Translations under genes and position numbers: made by a program
Shown here: positions 41,222 to 51,800 of the stretch, one piece after another
Position numbering within the stretch: position 1 is the stretch's first letter
Layout: every line of letters starts with the position of its first letter
Notes under the pieces: model-generated
What the model was told of the DNA's origin: nothing
Seen by the model: the letters and a program-made list of their open reading frames with translations, nothing else
The model's database searches: none
NCBI RefSeq assembly: GCF_014636865.1
Contig: NZ_BMER01000001.1
Location: forward strand, 2,934,919-2,998,918
Direction: 5' to 3'
DNA length: 64,000 bases
Source of the DNA: Parapedobacter pyrenivorans
GTDB lineage: Bacteria; Bacteroidota; Bacteroidia; Sphingobacteriales; Sphingobacteriaceae

Positions 41222-42928
41222 ATGAAGAACGCAGTATTCCGTATGTTGGTATTGGCGGCGTTGGTAGCCGCCAATGCATCAGTGGTCAAATCACAGCAGG
41301 ATTTGCCGCTATTTAAACGATTCACGTACAAAGGTGACGACCAGATCTATAAAGACAATCCGCTGGCGGCAGACGAATTTTATTCGCCCATACTGCAGGG
41401 GTGTTATCCCGATCCGAGTATCACCCGGAAAGGCGATGACTATTACCTGGTATGCTCATCGTTTGCGTTCTTCCCGGGCGTGCCAATCTTCCATTCCAAT
41501 GATCTGGTGAATTGGACCCAGATTGGCCATGTATTGGACCGGACCTCGCAGCTGCGTGTTGAGACCGCAGGCATGGCCATGGGTATTTTCGCTCCAGACA
41601 TCCTGTACAACCCGCATAATGAAACCTTTTACATGATCACCACGCAGTTTGCGGGCGGGTTCGGCAACATCGTGGTCAAAACGAAAGACCCAAGGCAAGG
41701 ATGGAGCGATCCGATTAAACTCGCATTTGATGGGATTGACCCGGCGCTCTTCTTCGACGATGATGGCAAAGCTTACGTGGTGCACAACGACGCGCCGGAT
41801 AAAGGGAAGGAGCTTTACGAAGGCCATCGGGTGATCAAAATTTGGGAATATGATGTGGAAAAGGACCAGGTCATTGCGGGCACGGATCAGCTCATCGTGG
41901 ATGGCGGCGTAGCTATCACGAAGAAGCCCATATGGATTGAAGCGCCGCATATCTACAAACGGAATGGCAAGTACTACCTGATGTGTGCGGAAGGCGGTAC
42001 GGCCGAAAACCATAGCGAGGTCATCTTCAGCAGCGACCATCCGAAAGGGCCTTATATACCCGCCGCTGAAAATCCGATTCTTTCGCAACGGCACCTTCCG
42101 GATGACCGGCCCAACAAGGTTGCTTGGGCAGGACATGCGGATTTGGTAGAAGGCCCTGATGGAAAACATTATGGTGTTTTTCTCGCGATCCGGCCCAATG
42201 GAAAAGGGCGGGTCAATACGGGCCGGGAAACGTTTATCCTGCCGGTCGATTGGAGCGGCGAGTTTCCGGTCTTTGAAGGCGGATTGGAACCGATCCAGCC
42301 GAAGCTGAAAATGCCCAAAGGGGTAAAGAACCTGACGGGAAAACGGGGATTCATGCCCAACGGGAATTTCGTTTTTGAAGATCGTTTCAGCGGCAACATG
42401 TTGGATTACCGCTGGATTGGACTGCGCGGTCCGCGGGAGGAGTTTGCGGTAGTGACAGCGGACGGCTTAACAATCAATCCGTTTGCAACCACCATCAATG
42501 AGGTGAAGCCGATATCTGCACTGTTTTATCGACAGCAGCATGCTGATTTTACGGCTTCCGTCACGTTGGCTTATACCCCGGCTTCGGAGAACGACCTGGC
42601 AGGGATCGTCTGCTTGCAGAAAGAGACTTATCATTACCTATTCGGCATAACCCGGAAAGGTGCCGATCATTACCTGGTGCTGCAACGCACGGAGAATGGC
42701 GAGTCGACGATCGTTGCCCGTTCCAAAATAGATGCCAATGTGCCTGTGCAGCTACAGGTGACGGCCCAAGATGACGACTATCAGTTTAACTATGCCCAAG
42801 GAAAGGGTGCTTTTAAGAACCTTGGCGGCGCGTTATCGGGCGATATTCTTTCGACCGATGTGGCCGGAGGATTTACGGGGGCGCTGATCGGGCTATACGC
42901 GACGTCGGCAAACGATGTGCAACTTTAG
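41222..42928 (+). CDS. GH43 family glycosidase (beta-xylosidase / arabinofuranosidase)
   Basis: The ATG at 41222 is followed by a signal peptide (LVLAALVAANASVVKSQ); the longer upstream frame lies in the GH95 gene. The 568-residue protein has the five-bladed propeller motifs of GH43. The catalytic base is D64 in GCYPDPSI, the modulator D173 in GIDPALFFDD and the acid E240 in PIWIEAPHIY. Residues 390-568 form a beta-sandwich of the C2/DUF1349-like type often attached to these enzymes. It should cleave xylose or arabinose from oligosaccharides in the periplasm. Confidence 0.92.
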   Translation: MKNAVFRMLVLAALVAANASVVKSQQDLPLFKRFTYKGDDQIYKDNPLAADEFYSPILQGCYPDPSITRKGDDYYLVCSSFAFFPGVPIFHSNDLVNWTQIGHVLDRTSQLRVETAGMAMGIFAPDILYNPHNETFYMITTQFAGGFGNIVVKTKDPRQGWSDPIKLAFDGIDPALFFDDDGKAYVVHNDAPDKGKELYEGHRVIKIWEYDVEKDQVIAGTDQLIVDGGVAITKKPIWIEAPHIYKRNGKYYLMCAEGGTAENHSEVIFSSDHPKGPYIPAAENPILSQRHLPDDRPNKVAWAGHADLVEGPDGKHYGVFLAIRPNGKGRVNTGRETFILPVDWSGEFPVFEGGLEPIQPKLKMPKGVKNLTGKRGFMPNGNFVFEDRFSGNMLDYRWIGLRGPREEFAVVTADGLTINPFATTINEVKPISALFYRQQHADFTASVTLAYTPASENDLAGIVCLQKETYHYLFGITRKGADHYLVLQRTENGESTIVARSKIDANVPVQLQVTAQDDDYQFNYAQGKGAFKNLGGALSGDILSTDVAGGFTGALIGLYATSANDVQL

Positions 42929-42953
42929 AACAGTCAATACGATACATAAGGAC

Positions 42954-43196
42954 ATGGGAATGCGAATTTACTTATCAATGGCAGCCATATTTATAATGCC
43001 TTTTTTCCTGCTAGCCACGGAAAAACCGGTGAAGGTGCTTTTGATCGATGGCTTCAGCAACCATAACTGGCAACTGAATAACGCGTTGATCATGATCCGG
43101 GCGCTTTACTGGTTAGCGACAAAAAAAGATGACTTGCCGGTGCCGGTAGACTTTCCTACGGAAAACACCATATCCTTACGGCCTGATTTTAAATGA
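42954..43196 (+). pseudogene. ThuA-like gene reduced by an internal deletion
   Basis: The frame begins with a signal segment (SMAAIFIMPFFLLA) and the N-terminal strand KVLLIDGFSNHNWQLNNALI typical of ThuA-like proteins. It then switches directly to RALYWLAT ... PVPVDFPTENTISLRP, which resembles the C-terminal end of the same family. About 200 central residues, including the expected core of the fold, are missing, yet the frame is kept. The 80-codon product cannot fold as ThuA. It overlaps the xylanase start by 4 bp (ATGA). Confidence 0.6.
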
Positions 43197-44329
43197 ACAC
43201 ACAAACTCGACTCCGGCAACTATTTCTCTACATGGGATTAACGCTTTTCTGCCATGGCGGTTTAGTTGCTGAGCTGTACAGCCAGCGCGGCAGGGGCGTT
43301 TCATTGAAAGAAGCATTCAAGGGGGATTTCTTGATTGGAACGGCTGTGAATGCCCGGCAGCTCGACCCGGAAAATGAGGCCGAATCGCAATTGATCAAGG
43401 AGCATTTCAATACCGCTACTCCGGAAAACCTGATGAAAGCGCACGTATTGCAACCACGTTGGGGCCATTTTAATTTTGAGCAGGCGGATAGGTTTATTGC
43501 CTTTGCTTCCAGCAACCAGTTGAAGGTAAACGGGCATACGCTTATCTGGCATAGCCAATTGCCCGGATTTATGCGCCATATGGAAGATGCAGATTCAATT
43601 CGGCAATATGTTGTTGAACACATCCGTACGGTTGCCGGCCGATATGATGGCAAAGTAGACTCATGGGATGTCGTGAATGAGGCGCTCGACGAAGACGGTA
43701 CGCTTCGAAATTCGATCTTCCTCAGGGCGCTCGGCGAAGACTACATCGTAGAAGCATTCCGGCTGGCGCAGCAGGCAGCGCCAAACACCAAGCTGTACTA
43801 CAACGACTACAATATCGAGCAACCCAGAAAAAGAGCTGGGGCTATTGCCTTGATCAAGAAAATACAGGCGGCTGGAGTCCGCATCGACGGGGTGGGCATA
43901 CAGGGGCATTGGCATGTCGGAAGCGTTCCCATGGAATACATTGAACAATCCATACGCGAATTTGCCGCACTCGGTGTCGACGTGATGTTTACCGAACTTG
44001 ATTTGAGCGTGCTTCCGAATCCCTGGAATGGAAATTCGGCCGAGCTCAGTCAGACCGAAAGGTATAGCAAGCATCTTAATCCGTATCCGGATGGATTGCC
44101 AGACAGCATAGAACAAGCTCAGGCCCGGGCGTATGAAACGCTTTTCCGTCTTTTCCTGAAATACCGCGACCAGGTTGGCCGGGTTACGTTCTGGGGCGTG
44201 CACGACGGCCAGTCATGGCTGAACAATTGGCCGATACGCGGCCGTACCAATTATCCGTTATTGTTTGATCGACGCATGATGCCGAAATCGGCCTTCCATC
44301 AGATTATCGCTACGAAGTATAATCACTGA
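43193..44329 (+). CDS. GH10 endo-1,4-beta-xylanase
   Basis: The 378-residue enzyme has a signal-like N-terminus (FLYMGLTLFCHGGLVAE) and a complete GH10 barrel. Motifs in order are NTATPENLMKAHVLQPRWGHFNF, NGHTLIWHSQLP, the acid/base E163 in WDVVNEAL, IQGHWHV, the nucleophile E268 in FTELDLSV and FWGVHDGQSWLNNWP. It cleaves internal xylan bonds, probably on oligosaccharides already in the periplasm. The gene ends 21 bp before the end of the convergent esterase gene. Together with GH43 and GH127 it identifies arabinoxylan-like material as a probable substrate. Confidence 0.95.
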   Translation: MNTQTRLRQLFLYMGLTLFCHGGLVAELYSQRGRGVSLKEAFKGDFLIGTAVNARQLDPENEAESQLIKEHFNTATPENLMKAHVLQPRWGHFNFEQADRFIAFASSNQLKVNGHTLIWHSQLPGFMRHMEDADSIRQYVVEHIRTVAGRYDGKVDSWDVVNEALDEDGTLRNSIFLRALGEDYIVEAFRLAQQAAPNTKLYYNDYNIEQPRKRAGAIALIKKIQAAGVRIDGVGIQGHWHVGSVPMEYIEQSIREFAALGVDVMFTELDLSVLPNPWNGNSAELSQTERYSKHLNPYPDGLPDSIEQAQARAYETLFRLFLKYRDQVGRVTFWGVHDGQSWLNNWPIRGRTNYPLLFDRRMMPKSAFHQIIATKYNH

Positions 44330-44350
44330 CATCCTTCAGCGCTTCATGGC

Positions 44351-45181
44351 CTACTTTTTGAATAGCCGTTGAGCGACCATGTATAGGTCGTTTTTCCAGA
44401 CCTCGAAATCATGGCCGCCAGGTTCCACGTAAAAGGTATGCGGAATATCGTTTGCCTCCAGGTATTCATGGGTTCGCTGGGAGATAGGCATCAAACGATC
44501 TTGGTCGCCGCAGGATATCCACAGCAGTTGGAGCTTTGTTTTCGCATCGTTGAGGTTAGGGATGAGCTGCTCGGGCATACGGGTATTGGGAGCGGAGGAA
44601 AAACCGCCTACCCAGGCAAAATGGTCGATATGGCCCAAACCGAAATTAAGCGCTTGCCCACCACCCATCGATAAACCAAACAGCGCCCGATTTTGCCTGT
44701 CTTTTTTAACTGGGAATTGGCGTTCCACGTAAGGGATCAAATCGTTCAGCAGGTCTTTTTCGAAAGTGGCAAAAGCTTCGACCTTGTCTTTGGCCATGAT
44801 ATCACCGGTGGCACGGTCATCTTTCATCGCGCGGCCATTGGGCATCACGACAACCATTTCTGCTGCCCCGCCCTGGGCATAGAGGTTATCGAGGATAAGG
44901 TGCGGTACCCCGTTGTCAAACCACTCCTTTTCGTCACCGCCGATACCATGCAGGAGGTATAACACGGGATATGACTTCGTTGTCGTATAGCCCGGTGGGG
45001 TATAGATCAACGCCTTCCGGTCCGTACCTACGGTCGTTGAGAAATATTGGATGGTATCGATGCGTCCGCGTTGGATGTTTTCGGTTAATTGATCAAATCC
45101 CGCAGGGGCCATCTCTGTTTGTGCGTGCGCCAGCATACAGGCCGCAATTGCACTGCAAATCATTACTGCTTGTTTCATCAT
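44351..45181 (-). CDS. CE1-type carbohydrate esterase (feruloyl/acetyl-xylan esterase-like)
   Basis: The 276-residue protein has a signal peptide (CSAIAACMLAHAQ) and an alpha/beta-hydrolase fold of the D/CE1 esterase family. YLLHGIGGDEKEW carries the oxyanion loop, the nucleophile is S171 in FGLSMGGGQA, the acid is likely in SCGDQDRL and the histidine in PGGHDFEVW. It would remove ferulic or acetyl groups from xylan side chains. It lies convergent to the xylanase and on the same strand as, and downstream of, the zinc dehydrogenase. Confidence 0.9.
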   Translation of the reverse strand: MMKQAVMICSAIAACMLAHAQTEMAPAGFDQLTENIQRGRIDTIQYFSTTVGTDRKALIYTPPGYTTTKSYPVLYLLHGIGGDEKEWFDNGVPHLILDNLYAQGGAAEMVVVMPNGRAMKDDRATGDIMAKDKVEAFATFEKDLLNDLIPYVERQFPVKKDRQNRALFGLSMGGGQALNFGLGHIDHFAWVGGFSSAPNTRMPEQLIPNLNDAKTKLQLLWISCGDQDRLMPISQRTHEYLEANDIPHTFYVEPGGHDFEVWKNDLYMVAQRLFKK

Positions 45182-45235
45182 CTTTGTTTATTTTGTTAGT
45201 ATACATCATTTGTTTTCCAATGATACGGGCCGAGA

Positions 45236-46258
45236 TTACGATTCGCTGAAATCGGCCACCGCTTTAATAATACCGCTTGAAGGCTTGAGCAGGTCCGCGA
45301 ACGATTCGGGTAGCTCGGTGTATGGGATCCGGTGCGTGATAAACATGTCGGGTCGGATCGTGCCACCCCGCAACAGGCGGATTGCCTGGTCAAAATCTTC
45401 GGTGAGCGCGTTGCGGCTGCTCAGCAGGGTGCCTTCACGCTTGTGGAACTCGGGGTGTGAAAAAGCAATATTCGCTTGCTGCAAGCCAATCAGTACATAC
45501 CGGCCGCCATGTGCCAGGTAATCGAATCCATTGGTAATGGCGAGTTGGCTTCCGGTGCAATCGATAACCACGCTGGCCATATCGCCCTGCGTTTGGTGCC
45601 GCAATTGTTGGTAAATAGCTACATCGCTAGCGTCTATGGTCACCACCTGGTCTGACAGCGCCTCGCAGTGGCGTAGGCGGTAGACGTTGGTGTCCATGAT
45701 GATAACCTGGGCCCCGGCAGCCTGCGCCAGTAACATGGTGCTGATGCCAATAGGGCCGGCACCCATGACCAAAACGCATTCGCCGGGTTGGATGGCGGCA
45801 CGTCGAACTCCGTGGGCAGCGATGGCCAGCGGCTCTACCAAAGAGAGGCCGTCGACACTGAGTCCGTCTCCATTCAGGAGTGCGCTAACCGGTAGCGACA
45901 CGCGCGCACGCATGCCGCCATCGATATGGACGCCATAGACCTTCATATCCACGCAACAGTTGGTTTTGCCTTGTCGACAGGCTATGCAGCTGCCGCAATG
46001 GAAATAGGGCTTTACGGTGACCAGTTGGCCTACCTCGAAGCCATATCCCGGCAGCACATGCAACACTTCTGCGGCGAGTTCGTGACCGAGGATGCGGGGG
46101 TAGTTGAAATAGGGCTGTACGCCCTTGAATGCATGGAGGTCGGTGCCGCAAATACCAACTTGACGGATCTTTAGCACTGCGTCGGTAGGATGGGGGCGTG
46201 GTTCATCCGTTTGGATGAGCTGGAGTACGCCCGGTGTGTGGCAAATGATGGTGTCCAT
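45236..46258 (-). CDS. Zinc-dependent medium-chain alcohol/polyol dehydrogenase
   Basis: The 340-residue protein is a medium-chain dehydrogenase. Catalytic zinc ligands are C37 (GICGTD) and H59-E60 (GHELA), and the structural zinc site is CGSCIACRQGKTNCC. The Rossmann motif is GAGPIG, and MDTN after strand two suggests NAD. It resembles L-threonine, sorbitol or galactitol/L-galactonate dehydrogenases. In this locus oxidation of a sugar, polyol or sugar acid is more likely than threonine breakdown. It is divergent from the AraC gene at 46379, which may control it. Confidence 0.9.
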   Translation of the reverse strand: MDTIICHTPGVLQLIQTDEPRPHPTDAVLKIRQVGICGTDLHAFKGVQPYFNYPRILGHELAAEVLHVLPGYGFEVGQLVTVKPYFHCGSCIACRQGKTNCCVDMKVYGVHIDGGMRARVSLPVSALLNGDGLSVDGLSLVEPLAIAAHGVRRAAIQPGECVLVMGAGPIGISTMLLAQAAGAQVIIMDTNVYRLRHCEALSDQVVTIDASDVAIYQQLRHQTQGDMASVVIDCTGSQLAITNGFDYLAHGGRYVLIGLQQANIAFSHPEFHKREGTLLSSRNALTEDFDQAIRLLRGGTIRPDMFITHRIPYTELPESFADLLKPSSGIIKAVADFSES

Positions 46259-46378
46259 ATCAGGGTGTAAAAATAGGCGATTGCATGCATTCCTCGTTGC
46301 CGATGCATTGCCAGATGATTAAGAAATATTATCTTAGTTTTTGTGCTTTGATTCAAAAGTCTGATAATTGCTTTTACA

Positions 46379-47278
46379 ATGGAGATACGCGCAAAACCAC
46401 TCTTTGTTCAACGGCCGGTTGAAGCGTCATTCAGCGTGCGGCAGGATGGGGTGCGCAACACCAACAGTTGGTGGCACTTCCACAGTGAAATTGAATTGAT
46501 TGGTTTTCATCGGGGCACGGGCCTGCAGTTTGTTGGCGACAGCATCAGCCGGTTTGAAGCGGGGGATGTGGTGATGGTGGGGTCAAACCTTCCCCATTGC
46601 TGGCGGTACGACGAAACAGCCGAAAGCAACGCAACAGTCGAGCCGTATTCCACGGCGATTCACTTCCAGCCGGGGTTGCTGGGCGAGGTTTTCATGCGGC
46701 TGCCCGAATCCGGTGGGCTGGTCCAGCTGATCGACCAGAGCGCACGCGGACTGCTGCTGCGCGGTGCCGGTGCCCGGCGTGTTGCCGATGAACTGACGGT
46801 CGTACGCCAAGCATCAGGGATGCACCGGATCATTGCGCTGTTGCATTGCCTTGCTACCTTTTTGGAAGTGCAGGCCGAAGCTCAACCGTTGTCATCGGTG
46901 GGCTTCGACTATCGGATAGACCGAATGGACGAAGAGCGGATCAACAAAATCTACGGGTATAGCTTCGCACATTTAGGCCAGCCTATCACGCTGGAAGACG
47001 TGGCGGACCTGGTGGGGTTGAGCCGGACATCGTTTTGCCGGTTTTTTAAGCGGCGAACAGGTAAAACCTATGTGCAGTTCCTCACCGAAATCCGGATCGG
47101 TTATGTGTGCAGGCAGTTGGTTGATAAACCACAGCGGCCGGTTAAAGAACTGTGCTATGCAAGTGGTTTCCGTAACTTTGCATCGTTTCATGAGTCATTC
47201 CGGCAGCTGACGGGGATGAGCCCCAAAGCGTATCGATCGCAAGCGCAGCAGATAACCCCGAGAAACTTCCACCGATAA
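46379..47278 (+). CDS. AraC-family regulator closing the glycan locus
   Basis: The 299-residue protein has a cupin-like N-terminal half (SWWHFHSEIELIGFHRGTG, FEAGDVVMVGSNLPHCWR) and an AraC DNA-binding domain: ITLEDVADLVGLSRTSFCRF, FKRRTGKTYVQFLTEIRIGY, LCYASGFRNFASFHESFR. It resembles the AraC regulator at 24605 in plan. Its gene is divergent from the zinc dehydrogenase, with 120 bp between the starts. It probably senses a sugar product of the locus. Confidence 0.92.
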   Translation: MEIRAKPLFVQRPVEASFSVRQDGVRNTNSWWHFHSEIELIGFHRGTGLQFVGDSISRFEAGDVVMVGSNLPHCWRYDETAESNATVEPYSTAIHFQPGLLGEVFMRLPESGGLVQLIDQSARGLLLRGAGARRVADELTVVRQASGMHRIIALLHCLATFLEVQAEAQPLSSVGFDYRIDRMDEERINKIYGYSFAHLGQPITLEDVADLVGLSRTSFCRFFKRRTGKTYVQFLTEIRIGYVCRQLVDKPQRPVKELCYASGFRNFASFHESFRQLTGMSPKAYRSQAQQITPRNFHR

Positions 47279-47346
47279 CGATTACGTCAACCGATGGATT
47301 ACCAGCACCCATCGTTGTAATGATTTGACTTCAGTTTTGCGACAGA

Positions 47347-47520
47347 CTACAACGTATCATTCATCAGGGTGTCATTCATCATCGTGTCGTTAGCCGGTGG
47401 TGGTGCTGGCTCCATGTACGTGGTGTCGGTGTCTTGTTGTTGGTTGTTACCTGTGTTGCTGCATGCTGCGAGAAACGCGGCCGCGCCCAAAACAGCGAAA
47501 AATAGTTTAATCGTCTTCAT
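47347..47520 (-). CDS. Small lipoprotein with NDT-type repeats (57 aa)
   Basis: The ATG at 47520 starts a 57-residue protein. It has a lipoprotein signal with lipobox LAACSN, a glutamine/asparagine/threonine-rich stretch and a proline cluster (PAPPP). It ends in a short repeat, NDTMMNDTLMNDTL. Such tiny lipoproteins are common in Bacteroidota and mostly uncharacterised. No neighbour suggests a function. Confidence 0.65.
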   Translation of the reverse strand: MKTIKLFFAVLGAAAFLAACSNTGNNQQQDTDTTYMEPAPPPANDTMMNDTLMNDTL

Positions 47521-47609
47521 TTGCATAAATTTTAGTTATCAATGGGTACAACAGCCGGGGCCGCATTTAGTTTGTTACTTTTTTCTACGCAGGTAACCCG
47601 AGCCCGCCA

Positions 47610-48515
47610 TCAAATCGTGATACGGCCCCCTGTGGCCGGTATGGTAGCCCCTGAAATGTAGCTGCTTTCTTCTGAAGCCAGGAACACAAACGCCGGCGCA
47701 ATCTCCGCAGGCTGTCCGGGCCGGCCCATTGGCGTGTTCTCGCCAAAAGTAGCCGCATCATGCCATTTCGTTGAGGTAATCAACGGCGTCCATACCGGCC
47801 CTGGGGCTACGGCGTTTACACGGATGCCTTTTTTCTGTTGCAGTAGGATCTGGCTGAGGTTTGCCGTAAAATTCTCCACGGCCGCTTTGGTGGCTGCGTA
47901 TGGAAGCAAATCATCCGAAGGATTAAACGTGTTTACCGAAGTCGTATTGATGATGCAGCTACCAGGCTTCATGTGAGGTTCGGCGGCTTTGCACAGGTAA
48001 AAGATACTATGCACATTCACGGCGAACGTGTGGGTCCACTCGTCGGAAGGGATATCCTGCAACGATTTCCGTGCCATATGAAATGCGGCATTATTGACCA
48101 GGATATCGATACGGCCGAATGCCTGTACCGCTTTCGCTACGATGGATTGGCAGTGCGCCTCACTCGTGATGTCTCCTTTGATCAGGATGCACGTACGGCC
48201 GGCTTCTTCCACATGTCTTGCGGTATCCTGTGCGTCTTCGTCTTCCAGATCATCCAGATAGCTAAGTACCATGTCGGCCCCCTCGCGTGCGAAGGCGATG
48301 GCTACCGCTTTTCCAATACCGGAATCACCGCCGGTTAAGATTACTTTTCGGTCAGCCAGCTTTCCGGTGCCTTTGTAGCTTTTTTCGCCATGGTCGGCCA
48401 GCGGCTTCATCAACGCCTCTTTTCCCGGGTAGTCCTGTTTTTGTTCAGGAAAGGGGGGCATCGGATACTTGGTGTCCGGTTGTTGGGGATTTTGCGGATG
48501 CGTCTTTTTTTCCAT
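47610..48515 (-). CDS. SDR-family oxidoreductase, YghA-like
   Basis: The 301-residue protein has a proline-rich N-terminal extension (about 1-45) and then a classical SDR domain with TGGDSGIGKAVA, NNAA, the serine in IINTTSVN and YAATKAA. This combination matches the YghA/glucose-dehydrogenase-like group that carries an extra N-terminal segment and often responds to general stress. No signal peptide. It stands alone with 298 bp of gene-free DNA on its start side, where I see no named element. The substrate is unknown. Confidence 0.88.
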   Translation of the reverse strand: MEKKTHPQNPQQPDTKYPMPPFPEQKQDYPGKEALMKPLADHGEKSYKGTGKLADRKVILTGGDSGIGKAVAIAFAREGADMVLSYLDDLEDEDAQDTARHVEEAGRTCILIKGDITSEAHCQSIVAKAVQAFGRIDILVNNAAFHMARKSLQDIPSDEWTHTFAVNVHSIFYLCKAAEPHMKPGSCIINTTSVNTFNPSDDLLPYAATKAAVENFTANLSQILLQQKKGIRVNAVAPGPVWTPLITSTKWHDAATFGENTPMGRPGQPAEIAPAFVFLASEESSYISGATIPATGGRITI

Positions 48516-48813
48516 AACTGAATGATGTAAAAATATACAGATAACTAGCCAACAATTCCAAGTATCGAAAGTTTCCCGTATCTGAAACAGCCGCTTGCCA
48601 TAAGCTATCGCCTCATGCTCGAAGTGCCCGTTGTGAAGTCGGTTTCATCAGCTACCTAGCGAATCGTGCAAGTCGACAAACATTTAGGGCTTAAGATTGT
48701 ATTACCTATCCGATAATCTGACTATTTCTGCAGGCTTTTAATAGACGATGGAAACCGGTATACAAATGGAAATCGTATACGATCGAAATCACATCGATTT
48801 GCTATAATTGCAT

Positions 48814-51800
48814 ATGGAGAAAAATACGCCCGATAAGCTCATGGACGACCCCTATAAAATCATGGCCGACAACGTGCCGGCACTGATGTGGATCGCCGCC
48901 ACGGATAAGCGGCGCCATGTCTTTAATGCGGGATGGCTGCGTTTTACAGGGCGGACGTTGGAGCAGGAGCAGGGCGACGGATGGTTGGACAGTGTCCATC
49001 CGGATGATCTGCAGCGCTGCATGACTGCCTATGCCGTGGCTATCGATAGCCATAAGCCCTACCGGATGGTATATCGATTGCGTAGGCATGACGGTGCTTA
49101 CCGATGGCTATCGGAAAGCGGTGCGCCCCGCTACTTGCCAGATGGTTCCTATGCCGGCTTTGTCGGTTCGTGCACGGATGTCGACGAGATTGCCCGTATA
49201 CCGGTTTCGCCATCGGCCGTGCCCGACCAGGCCAATATAGACCTGGCGACGCGCAATAAAGAGCTCGAGGAAAGAATCCGCTCGGGTATCGCGGCCATTG
49301 CGAAAAGTGAAATGGCGATGCATGCGATGAATGAGGAATTGACCGCCGCCAACGAGGAGTTGGCAGCCATCAATGAAGAACTGACCGCCACGAATGAGGA
49401 GCTGCGGATGACCAACGACGACCTCGCGGAAAGTGAATTCAAAACGCGCAGCATCATTGCGAATGCGCCGTTTCCGATTGCAGTCTATGCCGGGCGCGAA
49501 ATGCGCATCGCAGAGGCAAATCAAGCCATCATGGATGTTTGGGGCAAGGGAAATGACGTGATCGGAAAGCGGTATGCCGATGTGTTGCCGGAGTTGCGTG
49601 ACCAGCATATTTATGAACAGCTTGATGCGGTATTTACCACGGGTAGGCCCTTTAATACCCGCAACCAGCGCGTCGACCTGACCCTTGGCGGGGTGCTGAA
49701 GACGTTTTATTTCAACTACAGTTTCACGCCGTTGAAGGATCGCTTCGGTAGGGTTTACGGGGTGATGAACACGGCCGCAGACGTGACGGATGTGGTATTG
49801 GCCAAACAGCGCGTTGAACATAGCCAAAAGATGCTCCACAACATCATCCTCCAGGCGCCGGTGGCGATGTGTTTCATGAGCGGACCCGACCACGTGGTGG
49901 AAGTGGCCAACGCCATGATGATCGAGCTATGGGGCAAAGCCGAGAAGGACGTGATGCACCGTCCGATTTTTGAGGGATTGCCGGACGCCGGGGGGCAGGG
50001 CTTGGAACAGTGGATCGACCACGTGTACCGTACCGGAAAAACGTATCGGGCGTATGAGCAACCCGTCATGCTGTTGCGAAACGGAAAGATCGATACCGTG
50101 TATCAAAACTTCGTTTTAGAGGCCTATCGGGATAGCCAGGGCGAGATCATCGGCGTGATTGCGATCACCATCGATGTGTCTACCCAAGTAAAAGCCAAAT
50201 TTGAAGTTGAAAGGGCTTATGAACAATCACAGCTTGCGAAAGAAGCTGCACAGCTTGGCGTGTTTGACCTGGATGTTAATAGTGGAAGGTTGGAATGGGA
50301 TGAACGCTGCAGGGAATTGTTTGGTGTAGGCCACGATGGCCCGGTTTCGTACGAAGGGGATTTCATCGGTGGTCTGCACCCCGAAGACCGCACGGACGTG
50401 GTGGCGACGATTAACGAGTCGTTTGACAAGGTGAAAACCGATGGCATATACGACACTGAGTACCGGACCGTCGGTATCGAAGACGGCCGATTGCGGTGGG
50501 TAAAGGCCAAGGGGAAGGTCTACTTTGACCGTGCGGACAATCCGGTGCGACTCATCGGGACGGTGATGGACATCACCGAGCAGAAAGCCAACGAAGCCCG
50601 GATCCAGGAAGGTATCGAACGGAAGGCGCGGCTTGGAGCGATCGTAGAGACTTCGGACGATACGATCATCAGCAAGACGCTGCACGGTATCATCACCAGT
50701 TGGAATAACGCCGCGCAACGCATGTTTGGCTACACGGCCACGGAGGCTATCGGCAAGCACATCTCATTGATTATCCCATCCTCGCGCCTGCAGGAGGAAG
50801 ACTACATCATCGGTGAGATCCGCGCAGGCAGGCGGGTGGATCATTTTAACACCGTAAGGCTCACGAAAGACGGGCGCGAAATACCGCTTTCAATCACGGT
50901 ATCACCGTTGATCGATGATGAAGGCCAGATTATCGGCGCTTCGAAGATTGCCCGCGACATCAGCGTGCAGGTCGCGGCTCAGGAAGCGGCCCGTCGGTAT
51001 ACTGAGCGCCTCGAAATCATCAATTCAATGGTCGAAAGCATTTCGGAAGATCTCGACCTGAACAACATCCTGCAAAAGGTAACCGATAGTACCACGGCGT
51101 TGACGGGCGCAGCGTTCGGTGCGTTCTTCCACAACCAAACCGACGAGAACGGCCAGTCATACCTGCTGTATACCTTATCTGGAGCGCCGCGCGAGGCTTT
51201 TGAAAAATTCGGGATGCCGCGAAATACCGCCGTATTCCATCCCACGTTTTCCGGCGAGGGTATCGTACGCGTCGATGACATCACCAAGGATCCGCGCTAT
51301 GGGAAAAACCCGCCGCATTACGGAATGCCCAACGGCCACCTGCCGGTGGTGAGCTACCTGGCCGTACCGGTCGTGTCACGCTCGGGAGCGGTCATCGGCG
51401 GATTGTTTTTCGGTCATCCCGAGGCGGGTAAATTCACCGCAGATCATGAGCAACTGGTGGCTTCGATTGCTGCCCAGGCCGCCATCGGCTTGGACAATGC
51501 CAAACTCTATGAGGAGGTGAAGGCACTGAACGATAAAAAAGACGAATTCATCGGTTTGGCAAGCCATGAGCTCAAGACACCGCTCACCAGTGTCTTCGCC
51601 TACTTGCAGCTATTGGCAGCGATGCCCTTAGATGGCAAGGCTAAACTGTTTGTCCAAAAGGCACTGCACCAGATGAAAAAGCTCAACATGCTCGTAGCCG
51701 ACCTGTTGGACATATCAAAGATCGAGGCCGGCAAGCTCCAACTGAATATCGCGGAGTTTGATCTGAAATACCTCATAGAAGAGACGACAGCGCTCATCGC

